Part shown: piece after piece, positions 1-12,808 of the stretch | Numbering within the stretch: position 1 is the first letter of the stretch | Layout: the number at the start of each line of letters is the position of its first letter | Assembly (NCBI GenBank): GCA_013396995.1 | Contig: VWZP01008261.1 | Span: forward strand, 62,001 to 126,000 | DNA length: 64,000 nucleotides | DNA from: Dicaeum eximium | Taxonomy: Eukaryota > Chordata > Aves > Passeriformes > Dicaeidae | Reading direction: 5' to 3' | The notes under the pieces: generated by a model | The model's input: only the letters and a program-made list of their open reading frames with translations | Told to the model about the DNA's origin: nothing | Databases searched by the model: none | Program-made: the position numbers and the translations under genes

Positions 1-3000
1 AGGAAAAAAGGAAAACCAGGATTAGCCTTTATGTCAAATCCCAAGTGATCTCCTTACAGTGATTCCCTCTTAGCAGGATTGGGCTGGAAGTGATTGAGTC
101 CAGCTTGTGTAAGATGTGTATTGCTGAGTGGATTTGATGTTTTCTTACTTAATATGTATGAAGGTTTTTTAGATTATTTTAATATTCTAATTTGTTAATC
201 TGACTTTATTGTAAAGAATTTTCTTCTGCATCTTATTCATTTATTCAAATTCTTCTTTATTAAATTAGTATAATAGACTTACAAGGAGTTTACTGCTTTT
301 CCATCTTTTAAATAATTTTATCTGTAAACCCATCCTGTTTAATTCTTTCTATGTTAAGTTAATAAAGTTATTTTAGAGATTTGGCCTTCTTTGTTTAGTT
401 TATGCAGGGACCTGGCAATTAAAGCATTAAAATAATCAGTAAACTGTGTCCAATGATGCAATATTTGTTGGCAAATGTGTAAATGTGCAAAGTTATGTTG
501 ATTCAGGAGGATGCTGAAGCACGATTGTGATTCACACTAGAAACATGACCCCATCAGAGCCTAATTCAGAAAGGGCTTAAATAAAAACCATTCTGCCAAT
601 TGCTCACCTGCTGCAGATTTAGCTTCCCACCCTGTAATGCCCTAAGCAAAAGCCCAATTAAACTTTGGGTAAGTGAGAAGGTGTTCAGCTTCTACATCAC
701 TCCTAATCACTCCTACATAAGAAGAATTAAAAAGAAATCAAAAAAGAATACCACATTGTAATTAAAACCAATTAAAGTTTAGGAGTATGTTTAATTTAAC
801 AACTTCTCAGGAATCTTTTGTTACCCTTTCACTTTGTGAAAATGCCATGGTATCTACAAAAGGGTAACACCCTTCCTTAAAAGGATGATTCTTAAGTCCA
901 CAAAGGACATTAAAGACTGATTAGCTTTATAGCTAGTAACTTTTTTTATATGGATATTCACATAATATGACTTCTTTCTGTCAAGTCTGTCACAAAACAA
1001 ATTTTGTTAACCTCATTACTCATAAGAAATGAATAAAAGAGTTTAGAGACTCCACTGAAGTGGATACATTGCTTTTATTTAAATGAGTAGCTATAAATAA
1101 ATTTTTATGTTATTTACCATCTTGCAATTCTTAGAACTCATAAATGAACTTTATAATCTGCAGTAGCTGTTATATGAGTGTGTATGATTGAAAGGTTATA
1201 ATGTTTTGTAAATGTAATTTTAGCAAACACGATCGATCATTATTCAAAGTAAAACTTGATTTTCTGGAATGTTAGTTATTCATCTGAAGCCTAGCTGGAA
1301 TTTCCAGGCTATAATTTTCCTCTCAAATGATTTGTTTGTTCTCAGTATTAACAGGTTATTAGGAGCCTCTGTCAGCTTCCACAATGATTTAAAACACAAA
1401 CATGAAATTTGGCAAGTATTCCAGAGCGATAACATGTGTGTTGTGTTCACATTGCTGGATGTATTTGAGTGCTGTGGTATTTCCTCCCTTCACAGAATTT
1501 ATAGAGGAGATAAATCCATGCCTTGAGTCGCCTTCTCTAGAGTTTGCACTGATTGCATACTTTTATGTAAATGGTGTTCAGTGGGAACTTGGGTGGATGT
1601 CAAATACTTGTCTCAAAGGGTAGAAATAACTGAGTCAATGTCATTGCCATCTTAATTTTGAGTGTCTGGAGCCTTTAAAATTAAGCTAAACCCCATGGCA
1701 TGTGTCTTGACTGTAACTAATTTAAATCTTGATTCCTCCTCTCAATTTCATCACTCAAAGGCATGACTGCTGTCTTGGCATTTGTATTTTGCCTGGCAAG
1801 GTCTCATCACTCAGAGAGGAGAGTAGATCACCTAATTAGAGGGGCATCTGGCACCACTCCTTCTGTGCAAGGTGAGGGAAAAGAGGCCCAAAAATACATT
1901 CATGAAAGCTAAGAAGGTAGATTTTGTGCTGCCTGAGCTGCTGAGTCCCCTAAGGATGCTTAAAATGTAGGTGTAATAACACTTGCTGGAATTCAAGATA
2001 TTGTGCTTTAAAAGGCTCTGGCAGGTCCTTCTCCCTTTAAAAGCAGTGACTATGTGGGATGGACATGAAAAAGATAATAGTAAAAGTAGTGCTGATCAAC
2101 ATCTTTTAGTACTGAATCTTTCTAAGTGATCAACTAATGTAATACCAGTGATACCCTGAAATAATTAAAAGTTTTATTAGCCAAGCAGTCCTCACTGCTA
2201 TTAAAAATATTTATAAAACTAATTTGAAGGGTACTGTGATGTTGTTAATGTCTTCACTTCTGACATATTATCAGTATACAGTTCTACAATCTAATGTTAC
2301 CTAGCAAAAAATATCTGCTAACATCAAGACTAGAGAACTATATCTTAGCAAGATTTAAGAAACATTTTTAGTTGAGTTGACTTTGGCAAATAAGAAAAGG
2401 ACTGCTTATTCTAAAAAGGGATAGTTCTTTTTATTCTCTGTATATACTAACATGTTTTATATAGGGGAAGAAATCTTTTTTAAATGGAGAAAGGAGGAGT
2501 CAATAAAAGCATTAATTGTACTGGTATTATGACCAGGAACATTTTAAGAAGTGATAGAAATTTATGTGTATTTATTAAGCTTTACTTCCCCAAATTCTCA
2601 TGGTATTATGCTCACCTACTATAAAAAAAAAAAAAAAATCACCTATTATTTCCTCCCTTTGTCTTGCTGTTTTCTGCCACATCCTTGAAATCTCTGACTC
2701 CACAGACATGTCCCTTTCCAGAGTACTAAATCAGCACAAAATGTGTCACTTTTTGTCATTGCTGTGCTGGGGCAGCTTTCTGCTGAGCATGGGCACCAAA
2801 GTAACCTGGGACAGGGCAAGGGATGCAGGCAAAGGAGCTCACAGTGATCAGGGGCAGGTGTCAGCATCCTCAGCCCATAAACCAGGGAGTATCTGAACAC
2901 TTCTCCAGAGACTTCTTAATCAGGGCTGAAATGTCTCAGAGATTATGCTGGAGGTAAAGTATGTTCTGGAATTATTTTGGGCTTCATTTTGCTTCCACTA

Positions 3001-6000
3001 TTAATGTAGACTGTCTTTTCCCAGGAGGGGAATATTTCACTTCAGCAGGATTATCATTTTGAAGGAGTGTTGCTTCACACAAGTTGTCCTGTTTCAATAA
3101 ACCTTGTTTGACAGGGAAGGCTGCAGAGTTCTCCTGTGCTTTCTGAGACTGCACAAGGATAGATGTGTCTGGGCTTTTTGCAGCTCTTCCTGTCAGATTA
3201 ATTTCAAGGAGTCGGGAGCATTAACAACTCCTTCACTTAAAGAGCACTGGTAAGGATTTCTGTCTCCCTGTCTTCCATGCCTCTAATGATTTCCTAGCTC
3301 CTGGCAGAGGGCTGCAGAATGCTGCTCTGAGGTACCAAACTGACGTGTCTGTGCAACAAGAGGAGGGGACAAGCCACACTGGGTAAGGGAGCTCTCATCT
3401 TCTCTACTCCTTGGAGGGAAATGACACTTTCACCCAGGTTAGGGGCTGGAAGGTGGAAGGGGAGAGCAAGGGAAGGAGGCAGCAAAGCTCTGAATCAGAC
3501 TTCATGCTGAGTGGGGCATGGAGCTCTTAAACATAGGAATTAATAATTTTCTGAGATTAAATGCTAACAATAACAACAACAAAAATATATCAGCTGCATG
3601 TCAGTGTCCTTTCCTCTTCAGGAGATCATAACTCTGCCAAAAACACATCAAAAATGTATATAATTTTCCCAATGTTTTGGACACTTCCATGTTATGTGCA
3701 GGCTTGTATGTCAATGGACCAGGAAAGTCAGCCCTGAACTGTGTATTCCACAGGAAAATTTGTCATGCTGTTAAATAATAACCTGTATAACATCCATACA
3801 TGTTAACTAAAACTGGACTGTTATTTCTGTATATATTTAACAGTCAGAAAATCTCCTTGATGTCAGATGTTATATCAATTACCAAGAATTTTGGAAGTAG
3901 TCTTGTTTTGTGCAAAGCTATTTTGCTGACTCCCTCCCATCCAAGGTGCTCCTGTGCTGATAGCATCTTGCTTTCTTAAGTGAATTTCTTGTAAAAAGGT
4001 TATGTCGGCTTTTTTCTGTTTCAAAATATTTTTTGTGGCTATAACTCTAAGCCATTTATGTTCCCCATTACAAATTCAATTATCTGGTTTGCCATAACTC
4101 CCCTCTGTAATATTTGACCATTTGGTATACTGTACAAGGTCGTTGTCAAGTTTTAACATAACCATAAAAAGACTAGCATATTCTAAAACTATTTGGAAAC
4201 CCTGATTTTTAAAGGGATTAATATATCAATATAACCCTGAAAAACCTACTAGAATAATTTGCATACATTTACAGTTTATCTTTAGCCCAGTTTCTCATTA
4301 ACAGGCTCTGTTGATTTCTTATATCGCCATTAAATCATTTATCCATAAAAATGATAAAATGAATTATTTGCAACAAAAAGGAAAGATGGGAAGTTGAAAT
4401 AATAGAGATAATCAACATAGTTGTGGCTAAACTGGTATAAGCAAGAAAGAGCAGCAGGGTGTGAATTTTTTCTTCCTTTTGTGGTATGCAGATGTGGCTT
4501 TACTGGAACAAAAAATAAGTGTGTGTTGGGTTGTTTGGTGTTTATTTCCTTGAAAAATTCTATTACAAGCCAGTCATCATATCCAAATTTCCCTGGCTGA
4601 TGGAATCTGACAGGATCTCAGCCTATGGGAATATGTCTGTGGGCCAGTAATTTTTTTTCTGTTCTTGTCAGAAATACTCAAAAGGGTAAGGCCATCTGCT
4701 TTCCAGCAATTAGATACTCCCCTTTCAATTGTAATATACTGCGAGTGAGATAATTTATTCATCCCAGGGTAAATGTATACACCAGCAGCGTGGTGGAAAG
4801 GGAGAGCTCTAAACCTGGCAGAGGAATAAATAGCTCTGCTGTGCCTCATGCCACCCACACAGCGTGTCACCCCGGCTGTCCCTCTGAGCAGCCCTTCCCA
4901 GCCCCCTCCTCTTGCTCTGGGACATGGAAAAAAGCCATCATTGCCCAGATACTGGAAGATCTCTGAAGAACTGTGCTTATTTGGTTTAAAATTCGCAGTG
5001 GTCCGTGAGGATGTAGATGGATCTCCTGATTTGGGCAGTAACACCTCTGGTGACAGTAGAAAGAATGCTGGCAGGTACAGCACAACCAGTGTGTGAGGGA
5101 AAGCATCAAGGGAACCAAAGCAAATAAGCAGAAATGTGCACCAATAAAAGAGGTTTTTTTAACCTCAGTGTCACCCAGCAAAGATTTGTTGCTGTTGCTA
5201 TCAAAAAGCTTTTCATTAATCAGAGGCAGGACCAGGAGATGCTACATGGCTGTGCCCAACAATTTAGGTTGTCACTTATGAGGCTTTATCAATAAGGATG
5301 CAAGGTGTTGATAGTATTAAACTGGACCAATAATTATTACCCACTGTAGTGTGATTAGGCTGCTAAAACGTGAAATAGGAAAAAAACAAATTCTTGAGTC
5401 CATGTTTATGGTGTGTTCCCTTTTTCCCCATGATGAGGTTTTGAGTGTTACCAGTGAAGAGCTTCCTGCTGGAATTAATTCCATGTGAGAATGAAAAATT
5501 TGACTTTGAAGCACTTAGTGTAAGAGTAGCCATATTCAAAATCCCAAGCTAACAACAGAATAAGGAAAAAGTCTTGTGAGTACTAACCCTCTAAAATTAA
5601 GCTGGATCTGTCCTCTTACCTGTATTTCTACATAAATGGTAATTACACAATTTTAGAGGGTGAGAGGTCAAGGAAATATTTATCTGGATGAAAACTCTGG
5701 TTCCATGCTTTTTCGACATTCATAAAAATTCTGATACAAAACTAATCAGAAGTGTCTGGCTGTTGCTTTGTAACAGCACAACAAAAGAAAATATCATAGT
5801 CTGCTTTGAATGTTGGAGAGACTCAGAAAATTTTATCCCACTGCAACTAAAACCATGAGAATTTTATCTACAATAATGTGTAGCTTTTATGAACACACAT
5901 TAATCAAACTTCATTTGATGGAACTGATTTTTAAAAACATGTATCTAAGATATAGATGCAACTCTTCCTAGAAATAGTCTCCAGTCTATCATTTGCTTGC

Positions 6001-6279
6001 ATGACATGGGAGAAACTGAAGAAGTGCATTCAGAGACTGAAAATATCACAGAGCATTGATCAGAATTAAGATCAGTTCCAACAGAGCAGCTCTAGAAATC
6101 AGAGCACTCCTGGGAGAAATTAGCAGTACTTGGTCGTCACAGAAGTCAATGTGCTGGACCCTGTGCTTGTGTAGATTAGCACTGAAATCAATAAAGCTCT
6201 TACTTTGCCACAGCTTTTGCTGCTGTTAAATTAAGGTAATATTTATGACAGTGCTCTGTGGTGTTCTGCCTCTTGGAAG
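1..6279. other. Unique AT-rich noncoding stretch, no gene recognised
   Basis: No splice-framed coding sequence, RNA gene or repeat family is recognisable here. The longest open frame is 168 codons on the minus strand (4577-5083), overlapped by other frames on both strands. It sits in a GC-richer patch (about 4780-4960), where stops are rarer by chance, and its translation resembles nothing I know. A 15-base A run lies near 2624-2638. The DNA reads as ordinary avian intergenic or intronic sequence: very few CpG, many TTTAAT and AATTAA words. An old, decayed repeat beyond recognition by eye cannot be excluded. Confidence 0.7.
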
Positions 6280-6667
6280 CGTGTAGGTGGCCAGAAGGGG
6301 ACCGTGCGTGCTGGAAACGCATCACGGCACATTGGGCGTGAAATGGAGGAGCCTAATGGTGAAGATGACACGGTTATGGCTGTAATCCTTGATCTGGAAG
6401 TACTTCAGTAGCATATTGTCCCATCAACAGAACCTTTCAGGGAGGAGGCAGTGCACAGAGCCTTAATGCAGCGTTTTCCATCTGCTGTGGTGTTGGCTGC
6501 TGGCATTAATTCCGTGGGCTCGTGATTTAGCACTCTCACACCTGATGTTTTGTAGGCACCCCCTGGCAGCCATCAGCTACGGTGGAGACTGGAATTTGTC
6601 TTGCTTTAGGCGAAACAAAGTGATTTTTACAGAAATATTAAATAGCAGAACAGATTGCAAAACCCCG
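6280..6667. promoter_or_regulatory. CpG-retaining block, candidate conserved noncoding element
   Basis: Thirteen CpG dinucleotides fall within 388 bases, while the flanking kilobases have very few. No repeat signature is visible and no frame is long enough to be a convincing exon. Methylated CpG decays quickly in vertebrates, so retention in a non-repetitive, AT-rich setting suggests constraint, an unmethylated state or local biased conversion. The block ends with CCCGGG at about 6664. A distal enhancer is the favoured reading, but this is inference from composition only. It could also be the worn remnant of a GC-rich repeat. Confidence 0.3.
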
Positions 6668-8235
6668 GGCTAGATATCACTAGGAGCTTAAGAGACTTCT
6701 TCAGGGCAGTTTTTTTTCTACTTCACTTCATAAGTAGGATAAGGTAAACACCTACCCTTTGTGAACAAACATTGCTTTATATAAACCCACAGACAGAAGA
6801 CACTTACTCACAAAAGGAAGTGAAAGCCTGATAGAAATGTGATGTATATTACCTCTATCTTAATGGAAATGGAGGATTTGCATTCATTTTATAGAATGAA
6901 CCTGCTTGCCAAAAATTCTAGGAAAATATACTTCTTCCTTTAAAAAACTTCAGTCTAGCTGAATTGAGGTTACAACCCTAAAATGTTTCCTAACACTAAT
7001 CTCACATATTACCAGGGTGATAATAACTTTCTTCAGCTGAGAGTGGCGAAAAGCGAACAGGGAATAGGATTGCTGATCTTTCATTTTTGTTCTTCCAGTC
7101 ACCTTTTCTGAACATATACACCATTAAATCTTTAGTCTAGGAAATAGAACAAAGATTCATTGCCTCAAAGTAGAATTTCCCAGACACCAAAACAGAGGAA
7201 AATACGAGGTTGCTGGTTTATGAAAAAGGGAGGCAATGCATAAGACCTACCTTGTCTGCTACACTGGTATTTCAATATGTGCATGTAGTATTTCAAAATA
7301 CATATCTCAAAAGATATATATTTCCTTTTCACAGTTAGGAAAAAATCATAAGTCTGTTACGTTTTTTCCAGTGGTGACTTTCAAAAAAATAGTATGGGTA
7401 CCATCATACTACTAAATGGTTTTGCGTTTTTTAATCTTTTAATTTTTTTAATCTTTTTAATATTATCTAGCTTTAGTAATTATTGTCACTGATAAACTAG
7501 TTTTGTTTCCTACAGGGAATGCCACAAAACAGATTTTAAAATTGTATCTTATTAAAAAGCAATTAAAAGTAGAAGAAGTTTAGATTAACATCTGAACACA
7601 TTTGTATTAATTTAAAATATATAAGCTACAGCATTTGTACCACATTTTCCCAAAAACAACCATTAAGTGTATGAGATGTCAAGTTGTGGCAGCATAGGTT
7701 GATTTACTTAATTGTTTCACATAATTAATTTAGTTTTGTTTTAAATTTTTTTTTTTTGCTTTTTATCTTCTACTTCAAATTTAAGAAATGTTTGTGCTAG
7801 AACTCCATCTTTTTCATCTCTGCTTCCACTCTGTCAAAGATTTCGTTTAGTCTTGCTCTGCCCCTCCAGCTTGTAGCTTGGGTTGGGCAGGAAACTGAGC
7901 TGGGACAGTGCCAGGACAGCTATCCTGGATTGGCCAAAGGGACATTCCATGTCAGATCACATTATGATCAGCAAAGAGCTGTGCAGAGCTGTTCCTGGGT
8001 AGAATAATGCTACATAGTACCTTAATGACATTTATGATTGCAGAAACTAATTGGAATCTTCCAGAAGTTTGTTATTCACAATCATATGCTAAATATACTT
8101 GTCTTAAGATACACAGTTGGAATCATTAGTAAGTTTGTTTAATTTGCGTTTGCATAAAGTTGCACAGCATTTATAGTTCCTGTTTTCATGTAGTTTCACT
8201 GAAAAGCATTGGTTTGGCTATTCGGTATTTGGACT
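6668..8235. other. Unique AT-rich noncoding stretch
   Basis: No gene or known repeat is visible. Near 7425-7465 a T-rich run repeats a TTTTTAATC-like word three times with small changes, which is simple slippage. Near 7748-7758 there is an 11-base T run. The stretch from 7860 to 8000 is somewhat GC-richer but shows no recognisable repeat end. Confidence 0.65.
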
Positions 8236-8380
8236 TGAAAAAAAGCCAAAACAAACGAACAAAACCAAAAGAAACAAACAAAAAAAAACAAACCAAAAAA
8301 CAACAACAATAACAAAAACCCCACCAAAACTGAAAAACAGCCCACCACCAAAATGCAATAAAACAATGCAATAAAACAGT
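8236..8380. repeat. A/C low-complexity tract
   Basis: This stretch is almost only A and C on the plus strand, in runs such as AAACAAAC and ACAACAACAATAAC followed by CCCCACC. The complementary strand is T/G-rich and yields an open frame full of Phe, Val and Cys that is an artefact of composition. Similar tracts recur at 18176-18200, 19158-19180, 27266-27300, 41579-41613 and around the gap at 43288, and in T/G orientation at 36715-36845. It is low-complexity DNA and not a gene. Confidence 0.85.
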
Positions 8381-10718
8381 TTCAAAGACAAAACACATCA
8401 AAGTACAGAAGTTTAATAGTAAGAAATGAAGAGGAAGCAATTTCTGTGATTCAACCAGTCAATAATCCATTGAAAGTTAAGACAGAAAATGAGAGAAGAC
8501 ACTGAACAGCCAATTAAGTATCATTAATGGGTATTCTTTCCTTTTCATGTTGTACTATAAAACATCTGAGGTGCAGTGGTAATGCAAGGACCTTGGACAC
8601 ACAAACTGATTTTCTGCTTTATCTCTTCTGCTATCATCCATTCAGCATGACCCATTGATGGAGTAACTGCACTCACTAATTACCTCACCATTCTTTGTGC
8701 ACTTGGATCAACATCATTTGGCTCAAAGGGCAGATAGGGAAATATTTCAAAGAGGTTTTCTGAGAGTCAAATCTGAAAATCCTATGTATTGAACTTTGTC
8801 TTGAATAGATTTTGCAAAACGGAGTTGCCCCTTTCTCTGAAATTCAGCAATTATTTTTTCAGTGAGATTCAGGCAGAATTTATGCAAGCAATAATAGCTC
8901 AGCTATAGACTCCTCTTTCAAGCATTACAAAATCTAGATTTTGAAGCAATTACTTTTCAAAGAAGCATCTGTATTCTCCTAAAAGCTCCCCTTAGTACTG
9001 GGAATTGTCCCATCCCTAGCTTTATTTTCTTATTGCAAGAGGGAGTTGCTCAAAGAATTACATTTTGTGAATGAAGGAAATGCTCAACATCCTGAGACTT
9101 TGTCTGGCCTTTTAAAGATGTATGAAAAACTAAGTAAAGATCCATATATATAAAAACATGTTTCTCTAGCATCAATCTCTTGATTTCATGCCCAAATCCA
9201 AGCATTTTAGACTATTTAAACATCATTTTTCAAAATAGTTTTCTCATATTGACCCCAGTGATTAAATATTATCTTAAGAGACAAAAGGTTAAATTCTTTA
9301 AATTCTTCCCACCTTCAGAGAGACAGCTCCGACCAAAACCACATTTGGCTTCATTTTCAGTGCAGTTGGGGTCCTGATGGCAGTAATTATAATACATTCA
9401 TTGGAATGTGACAAAGCTGTGTAAAAAAATCTCTGCAAATGTATCATGTATGGCAGTTGCCTGGAGACTGAGTGGGAATCATTTGCAGTCCTCAGGTATT
9501 CAGCATTTATAGCTTGTAAATATTTCAGGTAAGAAAACCACCAAAGGTTTTATATTCAGTCACCATGTTATCTTCAAAAAGAAGAATGTTCCTGGCATGG
9601 ATTTTTTTTGCAAAAGATGGAATGTGAGGTTATACTTCTTAGCTCTGGATCCAATGGTTTTCATTTCAAAAGGCTTCAGCATTTTCTTAGCTGTGATCTT
9701 TTCTAAGCCACCCTCCAGTGATGGGGAATAAACAGGAGATTAAGTCATTGGCTGGGACTTGGGAGACCTCACCACTACCCTGTGAATACCCTTCCTGTAT
9801 AACACTGAAAATATTAATTCTTTTCTCTGTTGTTGGTTTGTTTTTTTTTCCAGATCATTGCTATAAAGTCAATTTGTGTCACGACAAGCACATTCTCTAA
9901 AGTCAAAGGAGTGAGAAGAGATCTGAACCTGACCTAGGAACACCTGGCACCCAATGCAGTCAAGACTGTCTTTGTTCATGGTGAGTCAGGCACTGATTTC
10001 TATGGCAATATCAATTTTTCAAAGGGGGAACAACAGTCAGGCCTTAGGAAAACTGAATAAGGCCATAATGGAATTAGAATATTATGAGTAAAACAAGAGA
10101 CAAAAAGTTTTCTGTGCCCTAATCATGGAAGGAGGAAGAATAATTGGAGCAAACAATATTAAATTAATTAAAAAATATAAAATAATGGGTTGTGCATATT
10201 TTGATCTTACTGGGACATTTAACCATCAAAGGCTTCTGTGCACCAAAGAAAACCAAAGCATTGATACCCTCACCATGTCCTGAGGCTGTCCCCAGTAGAA
10301 AAACACACTGGCAACAAAGCCCACATCTCCCTGTGTGTCATTCATGAGAACAGTAATTAAAAATCTGCCTGGGAAGCAGGCACTGCTTTGTGGCACAGTG
10401 AGAACCTCCAGGCTGCTTTGTGGAGCAGGAGCTGTCTGCACCTGGAAATCAGCGTGCTCCTAACTCTGCCACTGCCAGAGCTGGGTATTTACAAAACTGA
10501 GACTTTCTTTCAGAAGGGAGAAAAAGCGAGCATAAATCTTCACTCTTCACATTTGCATAACTTTTTATTTTGTTCTGTTGGTTGTGCTAGAGTAAAAACA
10601 AACATAGACAATGAAGTCTGCTCCCCAGAGTAATTTTAATCTGAAGGAAAGCCAGAAGATGCAAATAGCAATTATTTGCCCACAAAAGGAAACTAAGAAA
10701 GTGTGCAGACTTTGAGAA
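8381..10718. other. Unique AT-rich noncoding stretch
   Basis: No gene, RNA or classified repeat is recognised. Open frames do not exceed about 80 codons and look random. Small T runs occur at 9601-9609 and 9839-9849. Confidence 0.65.
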
Positions 10719-10762
10719 GAAAACCAGCTTATACTGCACTATAAGGAAACCAGCTTATACTG
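10719..10762. repeat. Two-copy tandem duplication, period 26
   Basis: The word AAACCAGCTTATACTG occurs at 10721-10736 and again at 10747-10762 without mismatch. It is a simple local duplication of slippage type with no coding consequence. Confidence 0.85.
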
Positions 10763-11233
10763 AGCATTATTATGGTTCCTAATTATATTTAATGTAATTT
10801 CCCATCATTTTATATTCATGAAGCAAGAAAAAATACTAAGATATTAAAACGTTGACAAAATATTTTAAGTCGTTCATATAAATCTGAGATGCTCAGCTGC
10901 TGCAGGATAATTCCTCCAAAAAGTACTCAAAGAGATCAAAAGAGCTGGAAACACAAAGAATAGAACTGCAAACCTTGAAACTCCATTATATAGCCTTGAA
11001 ACTACTATCCCTCTTGCAGGAGGAAACACCAAGGGAAAGAGTCTTGGACTGACTTCCTTTAAGGGAATACTATTAAAAAAAATTAGGTCTTTATTAGGAA
11101 AGATAAGCATTTCCCAGAGCTGTTAAAAAATTACTTGTACTTATTCAAAGGAAAGGATCACCCAACTTTTTCTGTGAAACAAGAGTTAACTTTTTCTTTT
11201 CTTATAAGAGTTGTCAGATATGAACAAGAAAGG
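10763..11233. other. Unique noncoding stretch before LTR
   Basis: AT-rich, with no recognisable gene or repeat. The minus-strand frame of 78 codons at 10874-11110 is unremarkable. Confidence 0.6.
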
Positions 11234-11828
11234 GTGAAGAACGAGCTGGACACTCTCTCTTGGTTTTCAGGGTTTTTTTTATTCTTATCTTAAGTTCAGC
11301 ACCGTCTGCACACCAGACTCAGCATGAGAGAAGCAAGGCACAAAATGGACCCAAACACCCAAACCAAGGCCTTTTAAAACTGTTTAACCCAACCATCTTC
11401 TGACACCTACTTTGTTTCTGCTTTTCTACCAATAACATCTACTAATCTAGGCACATAACTTCCACATTTCTACTCACACTAAACAATAATTTTCTGCCAC
11501 CAGTGCTACAGAAAATGGAGCTGAAGAGGGACAAGAAGGAAGAAGGGACAACACCCCAAATCCTCCATCTTTTCTCCTATTCACTCTTATATTAAAATCC
11601 TAAAATCCTAAATCCTAAATTCTTCACTCTGTGAAAAACTACTACTACCCGTGTGCTCTAACTCATCCTAAAGTTTTGGCAATTTTTCCCAGGGATGAAG
11701 GTTAAAAGCAGTGTTCTGCTGAGGGTCAGAGTTTCTTAAAACAGGCAGAGAGACATTCTCTGTGCCCTGGATTCCAACAATGAAGGAATGCATTTCAGAA
11801 ACATCCTAGGAGTGGATTTGTGGAGCCA
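11234..11828 (-). mobile_element. Probable solo ERV LTR (songbird type), worn ends
   Basis: The block resembles songbird LTR sequence I remember in general terms: a CAC-rich centre with CACCCCAAATCCTCCATC and a slippage array of CCTAAAAT words at 11592-11621. Read on the minus strand it carries an AATAAA signal near its 3' end (TTTATT at 11278-11283 on plus). If the element runs from TG at 11234 to CA at 11827-11828, the four bases AGGG lie on both sides as a possible target-site duplication. A match that short is weak support. No gag, pol or env remnant adjoins it, so it would be a solo LTR. Exact family and ends are uncertain, and another retroelement fragment is possible. Confidence 0.45.
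11592..11621. repeat. Short CCTAAAAT array inside the LTR
   Basis: The word TAAAATCC and its shorter form TAAATCC follow one another about three times. It is a simple slippage array inside the probable LTR. Confidence 0.7.
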
Positions 11829-12448
11829 AGGGGATGTGGCTGTTATGGGGGATCTGTAGGAGCAAACAGCCCCCTGCCCATCCCAGCACCTCCCTATGGG
11901 ATGCACCTGCCAGGTTTGGGGATGTAGTGCAGAAAAATGTCATCTGTGTTTTGTAACAAGGACTTTCTCAAGGAAAGTGTAGATTTTTAGTGTTCTCTAA
12001 AGCTCAGGACATGGAAAACAATCCAATAAGGAGTATTTCCCAGGGGATGGCTCTGCAGAGACATGTTGTTCTCTTTCTGTGATATGTCTGTAATTATGAA
12101 TTTCATCTTTTGATGCTGTTATCATTTTCTTTTTCTGCAAGAATTCCTCAGTGTAGGAGCATACCTACTCTACAGAGAATTTCTTCATTTTAAAGGCCTT
12201 CTCAGGGTGTGTCCATCCAGCCAGCAGAAGGTTTCTTGTCATCAGATGTTATTGTAGTGTGGTCTGATTTTGAGTTTTTCAGGCTTTTCCTCAGAGAAGT
12301 GGGTGACCTTTACTAAATTTCCTGTTTCTTTTTTTCTTTTGGTAACTGAATGTCATTTTTCAGTCTGGTTGCACAGTCAAAAGTGTCTAAAAGAGACTAT
12401 AGTTCAAAAAAAGAAAACACTAAATGGGCTAAATTTAATGGACTAAAG
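11829..12448. other. Unique noncoding stretch between LTR and CR1
   Basis: No gene or RNA is seen. The first 150 bases are moderately GC-rich and could still belong to the LTR if its right end was misplaced. The remainder is T-rich unique sequence. Confidence 0.55.
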
Positions 12449-12737
12449 GGGACCTGCAAGAGAGCTGGAGACACTTTTTGCAAGGGATAGGAAAAGGGGT
12501 AATGGCTTCAGACTGAAAGTGGGCATCTTTAGATATTAGGAAGGAATTGTTTGCTGAAACAGGCTGAGCAGAGAGGCTGTGGATGGTCCATCTCTGGAAG
12601 CACTCAAGACCAGGCTGGATGGAGCTCTGAGCAGCCAGGTCTAGTGAAAGGTGTCTCTGCCCCTGTCAGGAGAGGTTGGAATGAGATGTTCTGTAAGGTC
12701 CCTTCCAAATCAAACCATTCTGTGATCCTCTGATTGT
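12449..12737 (+). mobile_element. CR1 retrotransposon, 5'-truncated 3' end
   Basis: This is the 3' untranslated end of a chicken-repeat-1 LINE in sense orientation. Diagnostic words run in the family order: GACCTGCAAGAGAGCTGGAG, the GGCTTCAGACTGAAAGTGGG region, GATATTAGGAAGGAATTGTT, GGTCTAGTGAAAGGTGTCTC, and the terminal GGTCCCTTCC followed by an ATTCTGTGAT-type tail. CR1 copies in birds are nearly always 5'-truncated and this one keeps none of the reverse-transcriptase frame. The 60-codon open frame at 12551-12733 lies wholly within it and is not a gene. Divergence is moderate, so the copy is old. The tail is degenerate and is followed at once by an A tract. Confidence 0.88.
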
Positions 12738-12739
12738 CC

Positions 12740-12758
12740 AAAAAAAAAAAAAAAAAAA
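12740..12758 (+). repeat. 19-base A tract after CR1 tail
   Basis: An uninterrupted run of 19 A follows two bases after the degenerate CR1 tail. CR1 elements usually end in a short ATTCTATGA-type repeat and not in poly(A), so the A run is either an independent expansion or a tract at the integration site. A hexamer array (TATCTG, three copies) follows at 12791-12808. Confidence 0.85.
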
Positions 12759-12790
12759 GGTCATAAAACTGGGAGTGCATTCATGTGTGT

Positions 12791-12808
12791 ATCTGTATCT
12801 GTATCTGC
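12791..12808 (+). repeat. TATCTG hexamer microsatellite
   Basis: Three perfect TATCTG units in a row. Trivial short repeat. Confidence 0.85.

Noticed and set aside
4577..5083. 168-codon open frame on the minus strand, the longest in the window
   Set aside because: No recognisable domain, overlapping open frames on the other strand and frames, GC-richer patch. A frame of this size is plausible by chance in 64 kb read in six frames.
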